Shown: positions 17,463 to 26,003 of the stretch, piece by piece
Layout: every line of letters begins with the position of its first letter
Position numbering within the stretch: the stretch's first letter is position 1
NCBI RefSeq assembly: GCF_900177045.1
Contig: NZ_LT841358.1
Coordinates: forward strand, 1,735,559-1,799,558
Direction: 5' to 3'
Length of the DNA: 64,000 nt
DNA from: Candidatus Nitrosotalea okcheonensis
GTDB taxonomy: Archaea; Thermoproteota; Nitrososphaeria; Nitrososphaerales; Nitrosopumilaceae
The notes under the pieces: model-generated
What the model was told of the DNA's origin: nothing
Seen by the model: the letters and a program-made list of their open reading frames with translations, nothing else
Databases searched by the model: none
Position numbers and translations under genes: made by a program

Positions 17463-18092
17463 TTGAATATGAGTAAATCACAATTTCTCTTGGCATTAAT
17501 TGGAGTTGCTGCTCTGGTGGCATTTACATTTTATACCTTCTGGTCCTCTTCCTTGCCCAAGGCAGGAACAAAAGTAGAGCCGGCTGCAAGTACAATTTAT
17601 GTTAACAACAATTCCAGCGTAAAACAAAACTCTGCAAACTCGGTTGCAATGAACATATTTGATAATAAAGACATGCCAGAAAATTACTATACTATACAGT
17701 TTCCGACCAACTTCAAGGTTGTACATGGGGATAAACAAGGCAAGCTAATTGCAAGACTGCAGCAAGGAACTGTTTCAGCCGAACTCATGGATGTACCGGA
17801 TAACTCTAATCTACAACAATATGTTATAACACAGATAGAACCATCACTTACGTCATCTTTGCAAGGGTACAGCCGCATCAATTTCGGTCATCTCACAGTT
17901 ACAGGCAACAATGCATTGGACATCACCTATACGTGGAAGAACTCTACATCTGAGATGGAGTCAACAAAGACCTTCGTTGAAGGCCAAGATCACACGATGG
18001 TGATAACATCCTCGTGGCCAAGAAATGAGTTCAAGCAGAATAATCCTTTGACAAATTCAATAATAGACAGCTTCCAGTGGCTGAGAAAGTGA
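17463..18092 (+). CDS. Membrane-anchored extracytoplasmic protein, PsbP-like fold candidate
   Basis: 209 residues: N-terminal signal/anchor helix (FLLALIGVAALVAFTFYTFW), a 40-residue linker and a domain from about residue 70 (YYTIQFPTNFKVVHG...GKLIARLQ...NALDITYTWKNS...TMVITSSW) whose order resembles PsbP/DUF1795-type lipoprotein domains. I choose TTG 17463 because GGAG (17449-17452) sits 10 bases upstream; ATG 17469 is the alternative. It lies in the operon between the regulator and the exporter. Exact function not recognised. Confidence 0.7.
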   Translation: MNMSKSQFLLALIGVAALVAFTFYTFWSSSLPKAGTKVEPAASTIYVNNNSSVKQNSANSVAMNIFDNKDMPENYYTIQFPTNFKVVHGDKQGKLIARLQQGTVSAELMDVPDNSNLQQYVITQIEPSLTSSLQGYSRINFGHLTVTGNNALDITYTWKNSTSEMESTKTFVEGQDHTMVITSSWPRNEFKQNNPLTNSIIDSFQWLRK

Positions 18093-18352
18093 GGTATGAT
18101 TTGAAACAAATTCACATGCAAATAAAATATTTGGCTGCAATTCTATCAGTCATACTACTCTTTGGTGGGCTATACCTCATGTTTTTGTATGACGTTCCAG
18201 ATACAGAGATGGCAACAAACACATGGGTTAGCCTGACACTAATAATTGCTGGAATAGCAGGCATCATAGTAAGCTTGCTCTGGAAAAAGAGGAACCCATT
18301 GATTGATGATACTGATCATAATGATGATACTGAGGATGAAGGGAAAAGATGA
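18077..18352 (+). CDS. Small two-helix membrane protein
   Basis: Up to 91 residues with two transmembrane segments (YLAAILSVILLFGGLYLMFLY and TWVSLTLIIAGIAGIIVSLLW) and an acidic C-terminal tail DDTDHNDDTEDE. The first possible start, GTG 18077, overlaps the previous gene; TTG 18101 has GAGGT six bases upstream and is a good alternative. It overlaps the ATPase gene by 4 bases (ATGA). It may be an accessory subunit of the exporter that follows. Confidence 0.7.
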   Translation: MAEKVRYDLKQIHMQIKYLAAILSVILLFGGLYLMFLYDVPDTEMATNTWVSLTLIIAGIAGIIVSLLWKKRNPLIDDTDHNDDTEDEGKR

Positions 18353-19329
18353 TGGAACTCCATAATCCAAGTATTTTAACATCGAACCTCTCAAAGGTTT
18401 ACGGGACATTCAAAGCAGTTGACTCTCTAACTATGGATGTTGAAGCAGGTGACATCTTTGGATTTCTAGGTCCTAACGGATCTGGTAAGACTACAACAAT
18501 TAGGATGTTATGTGGACTAATTTTGCCAAATTCCGGAAAAGCAGAAATTGCAGGATTTGATATTATCAAGGACAGTGTAGAGATACGGAAGATAATTGGG
18601 CTTTTTCCTGAGAGTTCCGGCTTTTATAACTGGATGGGTGCAGAAGAATATCTAAACTATTTTGCAGCATTATACAAAATTGAAGCACAAATTGCAAAGA
18701 AGCGAACAAAAGAGCTTTTAGAAAAAGTAGGACTTGCATCAAAATCGCATGTGCCTATTGGATATTATTCAAGAGGAATGAGGCAGAGGTTGGGGCTTGC
18801 AAGGACTCTGATAAATGATCCACAAATCATATTCTTGGACGAGCCTACGCTTGGACTTGATCCAAAAGGACAGAAGGACATACAAAAAATATTATTTGAT
18901 CTTAACCATGATAAAGGAATCACAATATTTCTGTCATCTCATGCACTAAATGAGGTTTCAGCTCTTTGCAAAAACGTAGCAATACTAAACCGTGGAAGAC
19001 TGGTTGCCCAAGGTACAATAGATGAGCTAAGAAAACGTGTGGAAGGCTCTAAGGGATTGCTGATTACTATATTGAATTCTAGTGATGCACTAGAGGCTTT
19101 ATCGCACATGCCATTTCAAGCTGAAGTAAAAGCAGATGGCAAATTAGTACACGTGACTATCCATGAGACCTTTGATTCTGTAAACGAGCTTGTTGATAGT
19201 TTTGAAAAAAACGGACTTGAAATACATGAGATCATCAGAAGGGAGATGAATCTTGAAGAAATATTCATAAAATTAACAGCGGATACCACGAACTCGTTAG
19301 AGAAAGGAGTGCTAAAGCAACATGCTTGA
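18349..19329 (+). CDS. ABC transporter ATP-binding protein
   Basis: 326 residues of a DrrA/CcmA-type export ATPase: Walker A GPNGSGKTT (41-49), Q-loop region, signature YSRGMRQRLGLA, Walker B IIFLDEP, D-loop and switch LSSHALNEV. The C-terminal 90 residues form the extra domain typical of ABC-2 exporters. It hydrolyses ATP to drive the permease encoded next, with which it overlaps by 8 bases. Confidence 0.94.
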   Translation: MMELHNPSILTSNLSKVYGTFKAVDSLTMDVEAGDIFGFLGPNGSGKTTTIRMLCGLILPNSGKAEIAGFDIIKDSVEIRKIIGLFPESSGFYNWMGAEEYLNYFAALYKIEAQIAKKRTKELLEKVGLASKSHVPIGYYSRGMRQRLGLARTLINDPQIIFLDEPTLGLDPKGQKDIQKILFDLNHDKGITIFLSSHALNEVSALCKNVAILNRGRLVAQGTIDELRKRVEGSKGLLITILNSSDALEALSHMPFQAEVKADGKLVHVTIHETFDSVNELVDSFEKNGLEIHEIIRREMNLEEIFIKLTADTTNSLEKGVLKQHA

Positions 19330-20083
19330 GTTTTTTAGACATGAGGTTTACGGAAACTTTTACTCTTGGCGTGGTGCCGCATGGCTTGTTGCAGCATCAC
19401 TGATCTTCAGCCTAGTTGCATATCTGCTTATGACTGACAAGGAACTGAGTCTACTACAGCAGGGAGAGATGATCTACATCTTAGGTGAGGTCATAGTTGC
19501 CTTGGGAATAGTAATGTCTGCTGCAAGTGCATCTTCTACCATATCTGGAGAAATGGAAGCTGGTACAATGGAAAGCATACTTCTCACACCAATTACACAC
19601 AGACAAATAGCCTTGCAAAAATTATTCTCTATACTTTCCATCTGGACTATATTTTATATCATTTCTATCCCGTATCTTGTGGTAGTTTCTCTTGGTACAA
19701 ATCTTACACTTGCAGCAGTTCTCTATGTGGGTCTATTTGGAACCATCTTGGTTGCAGCAATTTCGTCACTTTCGATTGCAATCTCTGCCAAGTTGAAATC
19801 TTCTAAGGGCAGCATAATGACGGCTTTAATGATCATTCTAATATTACTAGCCCCTACCATGTTCTTTTCAAGTCTCTTCAGAAAGACTAGTTTTGGTATT
19901 ATGCTAGATCAAATCAATCCAGTATCACATGCTATCAATTCTCTTGATAGTGTTCTAGTAGATAATCAGCAGACACTAGCTGAACAATTCAATCACATAT
20001 GGCCTGTGATCATCTTTTTGATAATCTGCATATCGTTGTTTATGATATACACAAAAAGATTAGAGGTGCAAGGTACACAATGA
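19322..20083 (+). CDS. ABC-2 type permease
   Basis: 253 residues with six hydrophobic segments and the ABC-2 motif region GEMEAGTMESILLTPITHRQIALQKL, which contacts the ATPase. Substrate is not evident; the operon also encodes an extracytoplasmic CARDB-like protein and a protease, so export linked to the cell envelope is plausible. Confidence 0.88.
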   Translation: MLEFFRHEVYGNFYSWRGAAWLVAASLIFSLVAYLLMTDKELSLLQQGEMIYILGEVIVALGIVMSAASASSTISGEMEAGTMESILLTPITHRQIALQKLFSILSIWTIFYIISIPYLVVVSLGTNLTLAAVLYVGLFGTILVAAISSLSIAISAKLKSSKGSIMTALMIILILLAPTMFFSSLFRKTSFGIMLDQINPVSHAINSLDSVLVDNQQTLAEQFNHIWPVIIFLIICISLFMIYTKRLEVQGTQ

Positions 20084-20661
20084 GATTATCAATCAAAATA
20101 ACTGTTACAAGTTTACTTTCTCTTTTGCTATTCTCCATTTTAATGCCCATCCACTCCCCAGATCAATCTGTATTTGGAGAATTGCCTACTGGCTCTAACC
20201 CAATAAAAATGGAGATTACATCTTCTAGTAATATTCATGCAATTGCAGGACAGATCATCACAGTTAACGGAACAATAACAAATCTTGGTTCAAGTCCTGT
20301 TGGAGGAATTGCATATATCTCAATTATTGATGTCAAGGGCAAAATTCCTATAGATTTAGAAGACTGGAGTGCACACAAGGGCATTGCAATAGATTCCCTA
20401 GCCCCTGGTCAATCAATTCCAATGGAATGGCACGTAAGGCTTGTCAAGGATGGCTCTTATACCGTTGTCATACTTTTTAGCTCAAATGATGGTTCTACGC
20501 CACCAACATCTAGTGTAAAAACATTCCTTGAAGTATCTCCAAAGCACAGTCTAAATCCAGGCAATGTCCTTCCAGTGGTTTTTGGAGTTCCCGCTTTGCT
20601 AATGACAATACTTGGAGCAATCAATTATGGCAGAGGAAGAAAGATGGGAGTTTACAGATGA
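20080..20661 (+). CDS. Membrane-anchored protein with Ig/CARDB-like domain
   Basis: About 193 residues from ATG 20080, which overlaps the permease stop as ATGA. Signal helix near residues 5-22, then a beta-sandwich of the CARDB/NEW3 kind (INVNGTITNLGSSPVGGIAYISIID...LAPGQSIPMEWHV...GSYTVVILFSS), and a C-terminal transmembrane helix (VLPVVFGVPALLMTILGAI) with a basic end RGRKMG. The beta-sandwich faces outward. Likely an accessory or substrate-binding part of the exporter. Confidence 0.75.
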   Translation: MRLSIKITVTSLLSLLLFSILMPIHSPDQSVFGELPTGSNPIKMEITSSSNIHAIAGQIITVNGTITNLGSSPVGGIAYISIIDVKGKIPIDLEDWSAHKGIAIDSLAPGQSIPMEWHVRLVKDGSYTVVILFSSNDGSTPPTSSVKTFLEVSPKHSLNPGNVLPVVFGVPALLMTILGAINYGRGRKMGVYR

Positions 20662-20690
20662 GATTATTCGCCTGTATTTTTTCAAGTTAG

Positions 20691-21842
20691 GTGTTTGCCA
20701 CGAAACCAAGACAAGTCATTGAAATCTCCATGATTGCAGTACTGGCTATTGTAGTTGTAACCCAAATATCAACAAATAACGTATACTCAACTAATTTTTC
20801 TACAACTATTTCTGTTCCAGTTACACAAGAAAACCTTACTACAATATTCAAAAATACCGAAAAGTCTGTTGTGCAAATCACAAGTACCGTGTCAACTGTT
20901 GATTCCAGCATAATCGTGAATGGCTATCCACTTCAGGGCCAATCCACGCGGCTTGGTTCTGGTTTTATTTATGACACCAATGGAGATATCATTACAAATA
21001 ACCATGTGGTTGACGGTTCCAAGACAGTCAACGTAACCTTTGTTGAGGGCAACACATACACAGCCAAAGTCATAGGGACGGATCCATACAATGACATTGC
21101 AGTAATACATATCATTGACAACTTTACAGGCGAAAATCTTGCGCCACTGGTTCTTGCAAACTCGTCACAGCTTGAGGTTGGACAAGGAGTAGCAGCAATA
21201 GGGAATCCATATGGACTAAGCGATACAATGACTCATGGTATCATAAGTCAGATGGGCAGGCTTCTCAATGAACAAAGTGCTGGTGGATTCTCAATACCTG
21301 ATGTGATCCAGACAGACGCTGCAATAAATCCGGGAAACTCTGGAGGACCGTTACTAGACATGAGAGGTGAGGTCATAGGAATGAACACTGCTATTAGGAC
21401 AATTTCAGGGGCATTTTCCGGCATTGGGTTTGCAATCCCATCAAACGACATATCGCGTATAGTTCCCTATCTGATAAAGGATGGTTCATACAAGCACCCA
21501 TGGCTTGGAATTACTGGAACGAGTGTAAATCCAGAATTTGCAAAGCTTCACGGCCTGCCGCGAAACTATCACGGGGTCGTAGTTGAACAAATTGTCAAAG
21601 ACAGCCCAGCACAAAAGGCTGGACTTGTGGGAGCCAACGTTGATCAAAACAACAACGTTACCAACAAGTCAGACATTATTATTGCAGTTGACGGACATCC
21701 AGTGAAGACAATTTATGACATAATATCGTACATGGATGAACACAAGTCAGTTGGAGATAAAATAGTACTGACTGTTAACAGAGACGGCAAGACAATTGAC
21801 TTGAATACAGTCCTACTGGGCAGACCAAATCGGAATTCATAA
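20691..21842 (+). CDS. HtrA/DegP-like serine protease with PDZ domain
   Basis: 383 residues: N-terminal anchor helix (11-25), trypsin-like domain with triad His105 (TNNHVV), Asp135 (DPYNDIAVI) and Ser217 (NPGNSGGPLL), then one PDZ domain (about 275-375) with GVVVEQIVKDSPAQKAGL. HtrA proteases degrade or refold damaged exported proteins. The start is GTG 20691, 29 bases after the previous gene, so it most likely ends the operon that begins at 17130. Confidence 0.93.
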   Translation: MFATKPRQVIEISMIAVLAIVVVTQISTNNVYSTNFSTTISVPVTQENLTTIFKNTEKSVVQITSTVSTVDSSIIVNGYPLQGQSTRLGSGFIYDTNGDIITNNHVVDGSKTVNVTFVEGNTYTAKVIGTDPYNDIAVIHIIDNFTGENLAPLVLANSSQLEVGQGVAAIGNPYGLSDTMTHGIISQMGRLLNEQSAGGFSIPDVIQTDAAINPGNSGGPLLDMRGEVIGMNTAIRTISGAFSGIGFAIPSNDISRIVPYLIKDGSYKHPWLGITGTSVNPEFAKLHGLPRNYHGVVVEQIVKDSPAQKAGLVGANVDQNNNVTNKSDIIIAVDGHPVKTIYDIISYMDEHKSVGDKIVLTVNRDGKTIDLNTVLLGRPNRNS

Positions 21843-22057
21843 TTTTTGATTCAATTTATTTTCAATTCTGATTGTCATATGAAAGACTGAAACAAATCTC
21901 TTTCAATATGTTCTAGTTTTTACAATGCAATTATTCTCTGATCGGAATTTATTTTAAGATAAGAGTAAGATTTTGTAGAATCACTGCTCCATATTTTAGA
22001 TTTGATATTCATCAAACATTCACTCTCATTAGATATTCGATACATATCATAACTGAT

Positions 22058-22086
22058 TTAGTCAACTGTACCTCAATTATAATATA
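22058..22086 (+). promoter_or_regulatory. Shared regulatory box plus TATA, copy 4 (secreted protein 2)
   Basis: TTAGTCAACTGTACCT followed by CAATTATAATATA, 26 bases before the first possible start codon at 22112. The TTAG is preceded by A rather than G. Confidence 0.7.
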
Positions 22087-22111
22087 CACATGATAGCAAT
22101 TTGCTTTCGAG

Positions 22112-22378
22112 GTGAAAACCAAAATAAACAAGAAAATAAAAGTAATGTTTGTATTGCATCTACTTGCAATCGTGGTAGCAGCAGGAGTCTTAATGTTAGC
22201 TACAGAAAATGCCTTCGCAGAGTCTACAACAAAGTCTCCAAACACAAATTCACAAGTACGAACAGATAACTCGGCAGATCTTAGTGACGAGTCAAACTAT
22301 TCGCATACAAACGTAAATGATGTGCCAAATAGTATCGTCAATACAGAACAACCAGACCAGATAAAATCCCAAAAGTAG
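22112..22378 (+). CDS. Small secreted protein (family member 2), unusual start
   Basis: Up to 88 residues: basic N terminus (KTKINKKIK), hydrophobic segment VLHLLAIVVAAGVLMLA, cleavage near ENAFAES, then a polar N/S/D/T-rich tail. It shares layout and promoter with the proteins at 16511 and 24702. The start is a puzzle: GAGGTGA, which acts as ribosome binding site in the two relatives, here overlaps the GTG at 22112, and the position of their ATG is occupied by ATA (22124). The next ATG, 22145, would remove the charged n-region. Either GTG or ATA is used, or the gene is poorly translated. Confidence 0.65.
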   Translation: MKTKINKKIKVMFVLHLLAIVVAAGVLMLATENAFAESTTKSPNTNSQVRTDNSADLSDESNYSHTNVNDVPNSIVNTEQPDQIKSQK

Positions 22379-22500
22379 AGTTCCTACTATTGGTTATCAC
22401 TTTTTTCTAATGTCATTGTGGCAGATCTGTTGCTTGTACAAATAATTACTCAAGTGCACCTGAATCATTAAATGCGAAAATTCAATCAGACAAACGTTGA

Positions 22501-22775
22501 TTAAAAAATCACCATACTTTTCATTCTGATATCAGATATTGCTGGAGTTAGCTCTTTCAACCCCTCTTGATACCTCATACCGTAATAGGGCTGGAATTCA
22601 GGGGCGAACACGAGATACTTTACACGACAGAACCTCTCAATCCTGATAAAACAGTATTTCTTGGGAGGCCTCCTTCATAGGACTTTAAAGATCTCTCAAA
22701 AAATTCAATAAATTCTTCCCTTCCTGCCAGATAGCGAGGTTCTATCCCATTTCCAGGCATGAATGGATTTGACAC
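22501..22775 (-). pseudogene. Remnant of an archaeal AAA-type ATPase
   Basis: From GTG 22775 the minus strand reads SNPFMPGNGIEPRYLAGREEF and ends SGLRGSVV followed by stop. This is the conserved N terminus of archaeal NTPases that lead up to a P-loop (normally GLRGxGKT), cut precisely at Walker A. In another frame the next stretch reads KYLVFAPEFQPYYGMRYQEGLKEL to a stop at 22501-22503. The nucleotide-binding core is missing, so the gene was internally deleted and is dead. Confidence 0.6.
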
Positions 22776-23280
22776 CTTTGAAAGTAAACAATTGTCAACA
22801 AAAAAAAGTGTTTACATTTGTTTACTTGATTAATTTTCAAGCATGATTCATTCGTACACCTGGGATCTGTTGTAGCCAATTGTATAATTCATACATCGGC
22901 AGATGTTTGCAGAATGTGCTCAAATATCAGAAACCCTGTAAATGTTACACCCTGTAAAGTTTAAAGTGAATATGAAGAATTTGCTTGTGGTTCTGTTGAC
23001 TGGTGCCAATTCAAGTTGCAGTGATTATTGGTTATGCATTTTTGCATATGTATGCAATGTTGCATACATTAAATCGCATAAAAATGAAAAATTATAATAT
23101 AAAACAGGAAAGTAGGATTTTTACTCTGCATGCAGAGTGGAAATTCTTCATGAGGCAACTGGGATTTACACCAATCACACATATACACATGGTTATATTT
23201 TAATTCATAGTGCAGCTTGGTAGGACTAGCACCATCCTCCATAACAAATGTCTACTTTTTCTGCCACATATTTTTCTTAT
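22776..23280. other. 505-base AT-rich stretch without a recognised gene
   Basis: No supported gene. It contains clustered TGCAT/ATGCA words near 23033-23070, a 14-base perfect palindrome CTCTGCATGCAGAG at about 23126-23139, and short open frames without family resemblance or start signals. Confidence 0.4.
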
Positions 23281-23712
23281 TCATTTTATTATTAAAACCG
23301 GACATTTGGCCGAGTGGCATACAGCATTACTCACGCTGCCTAACACAAATTGGTTAAATCCTGTCCGTCCGTGTGAACCCATTACAATCAGATCAATCTT
23401 TTTTGAGGTGGCAAAGTTGATAATTTGCTTGGAGATGGATTTTGTTTCAATAACATGAACAGAAAGTGGAACATTTACATCTTTTGCCGTCTTTTCTAGT
23501 TCTGAGATAAAATCCATTGCAAATTTCTCTGCGTCTTTGATTATCTGTATGTGTGCGTTTTTATTAATACACCATGCGCTAATATTTTCTTTTTCCAAGC
23601 AAGCCAGAACACTGATTTTGGCGCCATACTTTTTTGCTATATCAAGTGCAAAATTAAATGCTTTGACCGAATATTTTGATCCATCAACAGGTACTAGAAT
23701 ATTTTTTATCAT
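23281..23712 (-). CDS. Universal stress protein (UspA family)
   Basis: 143 residues of the Usp alpha/beta fold: MIKNILVPVDGSKYSVKAF at the start and the ATP-binding signature GSHGRTGFNQFVLGSVS near the end (G-x2-G-x9-G-S). Family members bind ATP and modulate stress responses. It overlaps the preceding membrane protein gene by 4 bases, so the two are translated together. Confidence 0.93.
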   Translation of the reverse strand: MIKNILVPVDGSKYSVKAFNFALDIAKKYGAKISVLACLEKENISAWCINKNAHIQIIKDAEKFAMDFISELEKTAKDVNVPLSVHVIETKSISKQIINFATSKKIDLIVMGSHGRTGFNQFVLGSVSNAVCHSAKCPVLIIK

Positions 23713-24518
23713 GACACTTGGTCTCCGAAATTGCTCTTTCTAATGACGTCTTTTTTTGTTATCGCCAGATATATGACTGTAGCCAGTATGGTGGCAAGGA
23801 AAATCACGCTTGTTATTACGGTTCCTAGTCCCAAGCCGCCGTTACTCACATCTTGTGAGAGATAGTCGCCTATCGAAGCTCCAAGAGGACGAGTTAGAAT
23901 GTATGCTATCCAAAATGCCAAAATAGCATTTACCTTGAAAACAAAATGACTTATTGCAACAGCTGCAATTAGTGTACCAAAAATGACTGCAGAAAGCAGA
24001 TAACCAAGGTGTATGGACTCTGCTAATAGGTCTCCTGCAGCGGTTCCAAGTGCAAATGTAAACAGAATGGCTAGCCAATAAAACGACTCTCTTCGAGTAG
24101 TGACGATTGTATGTATTGACAATGTTTTTTCCTTCTTGTACCAAACAGCAAAGACTATTGAAAGCAAGATGGTGAAGGTTATTGTAGTATACATCAAAGG
24201 TATTCCAAGTTTGTCAGTCAAATTATCTGTGATGAGAGTTCCTACTATGCTTATTAGAACAACTGCTAGCCAGTAGATTCCGGGAATATATTTTTTGAAT
24301 CTGAACTGGAAGATCAGTACTACAGCAAGCAATGCCCCCATGATTGCCGTTACATTATCAAGTCCAAAATTCAACCCCATATTTAAAAAATCTGCACCTG
24401 TTTCACCAACTGTAGTGCATAAAATCTTGATTATCCAAAAGAACAACGTGATTTCGGGTACCTTGTTTAGCATTACTTGGACCCCTGACTGATGATCTTT
24501 ATCTTTCATTTTTTTCAC
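23709..24518 (-). CDS. DUF347-family multi-pass membrane protein
   Basis: 269 residues with about eight transmembrane helices arranged as internal repeats: KVPEITLFFWIIKILCTTVGETGADFL near the N terminus and FYWLAILFTFALGTAAGDLLAE in the middle, followed by NAILAFWIAYILTRPLGASIGDYL. These GE/GD-containing repeats match the family of uncharacterised membrane-anchored proteins (COG4705). Substrate unknown. Co-translated with a Usp protein, which suggests a stress-linked transporter. Confidence 0.85.
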   Translation of the reverse strand: MKKMKDKDHQSGVQVMLNKVPEITLFFWIIKILCTTVGETGADFLNMGLNFGLDNVTAIMGALLAVVLIFQFRFKKYIPGIYWLAVVLISIVGTLITDNLTDKLGIPLMYTTITFTILLSIVFAVWYKKEKTLSIHTIVTTRRESFYWLAILFTFALGTAAGDLLAESIHLGYLLSAVIFGTLIAAVAISHFVFKVNAILAFWIAYILTRPLGASIGDYLSQDVSNGGLGLGTVITSVIFLATILATVIYLAITKKDVIRKSNFGDQVS

Positions 24519-24684
24519 TACCTATGAATCTGATGTTAATCATAATGGTCAGTCCAAGTGATCTCTCTTCCAACCTGAGATTTTTTCATTTTATTGGTAT
24601 ATTACAGTATAGGTACACTTGACTAAATTATGAATATCTTGGATATACCATATTTCATAGAATTAAAAAAATTGGAAATAAAAA

Positions 24685-24704
24685 TAGAGGGAGGAGTTTC
24701 TCTA
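24685..24704 (-). terminator. Stem overlapping the stop codon, followed by a T-run
   Basis: On the minus strand TAGAG (whose TAG is the stop of the 24702-24914 gene) pairs with CTCTA, and TTTTTATTT follows. Likely transcription end. Confidence 0.45.
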
Positions 24705-24914
24705 CTTTTTCAATTCGGTCTGGTCGTTTTGCTCTCCATCGCTATGGTTGTCTACGTTATTGTCTGCAGCATCTACTACGTTTGGAGTATCTGGCTGGTC
24801 AACTGCTGCTGGTGTGGTTGATTGAGCAAATACATTACTGGTCATTCCAAATCCAATGGCTATTACTGCAATTGCCATCAAAGGAATTGCCAAGAGTGTT
24901 TTCTTGTTTGTCAT
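24702..24914 (-). CDS. Small secreted protein (family member 3)
   Basis: 70 residues from the ATG at 24914: TNKKTLLAIPLMAIAVIAIG, cleavage after NVFAQ, then an acidic tail (VVDAADNNVDNHSDGEQ). A GAGGTGA site lies about 11 bases upstream of this ATG, as in the 16511-16774 relative, which is why I reject an earlier in-frame ATG at 24977. The promoter carries the shared box (24957-24986). Exported product of unknown function. Confidence 0.8.
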   Translation of the reverse strand: MTNKKTLLAIPLMAIAVIAIGFGMTSNVFAQSTTPAAVDQPDTPNVVDAADNNVDNHSDGEQNDQTELKK

Positions 24915-24956
24915 GTTGTGTTGTTTCACCTCTTGGATTTGATGATCACATTTTTG

Positions 24957-24986
24957 TATATTATGATTGAGGAACATCTGGCTAAC
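24957..24986 (-). promoter_or_regulatory. Shared regulatory box plus TATA, copy 5 (secreted protein 3)
   Basis: Minus strand: GTTAGCCAGATGTTCCT followed by CAATCATAATATA. One core base differs (TTCC for TACC). Confidence 0.68.
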
Positions 24987-25032
24987 TTTGATGAAAAATG
25001 TTAACCTGAAATTATACCTTATCGCATCAACA

Positions 25033-25058
25033 CTTAGCTGAATGTACCTGTAATAATC
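25033..25058 (+). promoter_or_regulatory. Shared regulatory box, copy 6 (regulator B)
   Basis: CTTAGCTGAATGTACCT followed by GTAATAATC; the start codon of the regulator is 12 bases on. The TATA part is weaker here, as in copy 1, which also serves a two-domain regulator. It diverges from copy 5 with only 46 bases between them. Confidence 0.65.
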
Positions 25059-25069
25059 ATTCCTTTATT

Positions 25070-25654
25070 ATGCCTAGACATTCTAGTGGTAGAAGGAGAA
25101 GACTGTTGCGAAATGAAAAAGATGACGATTCTGAAAATAGATTACGGATATATGATTACATTAAAAAAAATCCAGGGGCACATCTTAGAATGATCGCAAG
25201 GCAATTAGAGATGGGTATGGGTGCAACTCAGCATCACTTGGATATTTTGGAAAAGTCTGGAAAAATAAAATCAAGGAGAATTAACATCTATAGACATTAT
25301 TATGCAGTTGAAGTATTAGAGGCAGAACATAACATACTTGCCTTTCTGAGACAAGAAACAGCCATGGACATTCTCACATATTTGATGGATCACCCAAAGT
25401 CTTCTCAGAGTGACATAATCAATTTCAAAGGGTTTTCAGCACCCACAATAAGCTGGCACATGTCACGACTTGAGGAGGCTGGATTGGTTAGTTCTCTAAA
25501 AGATGGTAGAACAGTAAGATATGCCATAGTGGACATGCAAAGTATATCTGCTGCCCTTAAGACGTATCATCCCAATGTATGGGACAAGATGTTGAGCAGG
25601 TTTGCGGATCTCTTCTTGCAGATGGCTTCCAAGAATGATGGGAAGGGTACATGA
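25070..25654 (+). CDS. Two-domain winged-helix transcription regulator (module copy B)
   Basis: 194 residues, paralogous over its length to the 15708-16265 regulator. A basic N-terminal arm (HSSGRRRRLLR) is followed by winged helix one (GAHLRMIARQLEMGMGATQHHLDILEKSGKI) and winged helix two (SSQSDIINFKGFSAPTISWHMSRLEEAGLV, wing KDGRTVRYAI). The basic arm is absent from copy A. The ATG at 25070 follows the box closely, implying a leaderless or very short leader. Overlaps the membrane protein gene by 4 bases. Confidence 0.88.
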   Translation: MPRHSSGRRRRLLRNEKDDDSENRLRIYDYIKKNPGAHLRMIARQLEMGMGATQHHLDILEKSGKIKSRRINIYRHYYAVEVLEAEHNILAFLRQETAMDILTYLMDHPKSSQSDIINFKGFSAPTISWHMSRLEEAGLVSSLKDGRTVRYAIVDMQSISAALKTYHPNVWDKMLSRFADLFLQMASKNDGKGT

Positions 25655-25977
25655 TGTTTGAAAATATTTTATTTGCAATCAGTAGAATGGCCGAAGTGGG
25701 AGGAGAGGCACCAGATCTTCCAGAATCGTTGGACTTTGCAACAGGAATATTCGCAGCATTTTTGCTTGTAGTGTCGCTATTTGCATATAAGAGAACCAAG
25801 ATGAAAAGACTGCTTTTTGTCAGTGCAGCCTTTGGACTTTATGCATTTCGAGCAATATTGTCAAGATTGGAAATTATTCTTCCTACTATGGAAGCAACAA
25901 CTATTATTATCATATTGTCATCAACAGGATTTGTAATACTGGCATTGTTCTTTGTAGCTATAGTGAAAAAGAATTAG
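25651..25977 (+). CDS. Small three-helix membrane protein (module copy B)
   Basis: 108 residues, paralogue of 15382-15708 with the same length and layout (PESLDFATGIFAAFLLVVSLFAYKR, MKRLLFVSAAFGLYAFRAIL, FVILALFFVAIVKKN). Translationally coupled to the regulator before it (ATGATG overlap). Conserved pairing in both modules suggests the two proteins act together, for example as membrane sensor and DNA-binding output. Confidence 0.8.
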   Translation: MMFENILFAISRMAEVGGEAPDLPESLDFATGIFAAFLLVVSLFAYKRTKMKRLLFVSAAFGLYAFRAILSRLEIILPTMEATTIIIILSSTGFVILALFFVAIVKKN

Positions 25978-26003
25978 GAAATTGTGATAAAAAATAATAT
26001 ACA

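Noticed and set aside
23003-23203. 66-residue plus-strand frame
   Set aside because: Composition follows local ATGCAT-rich DNA, no start signal or family resemblance.
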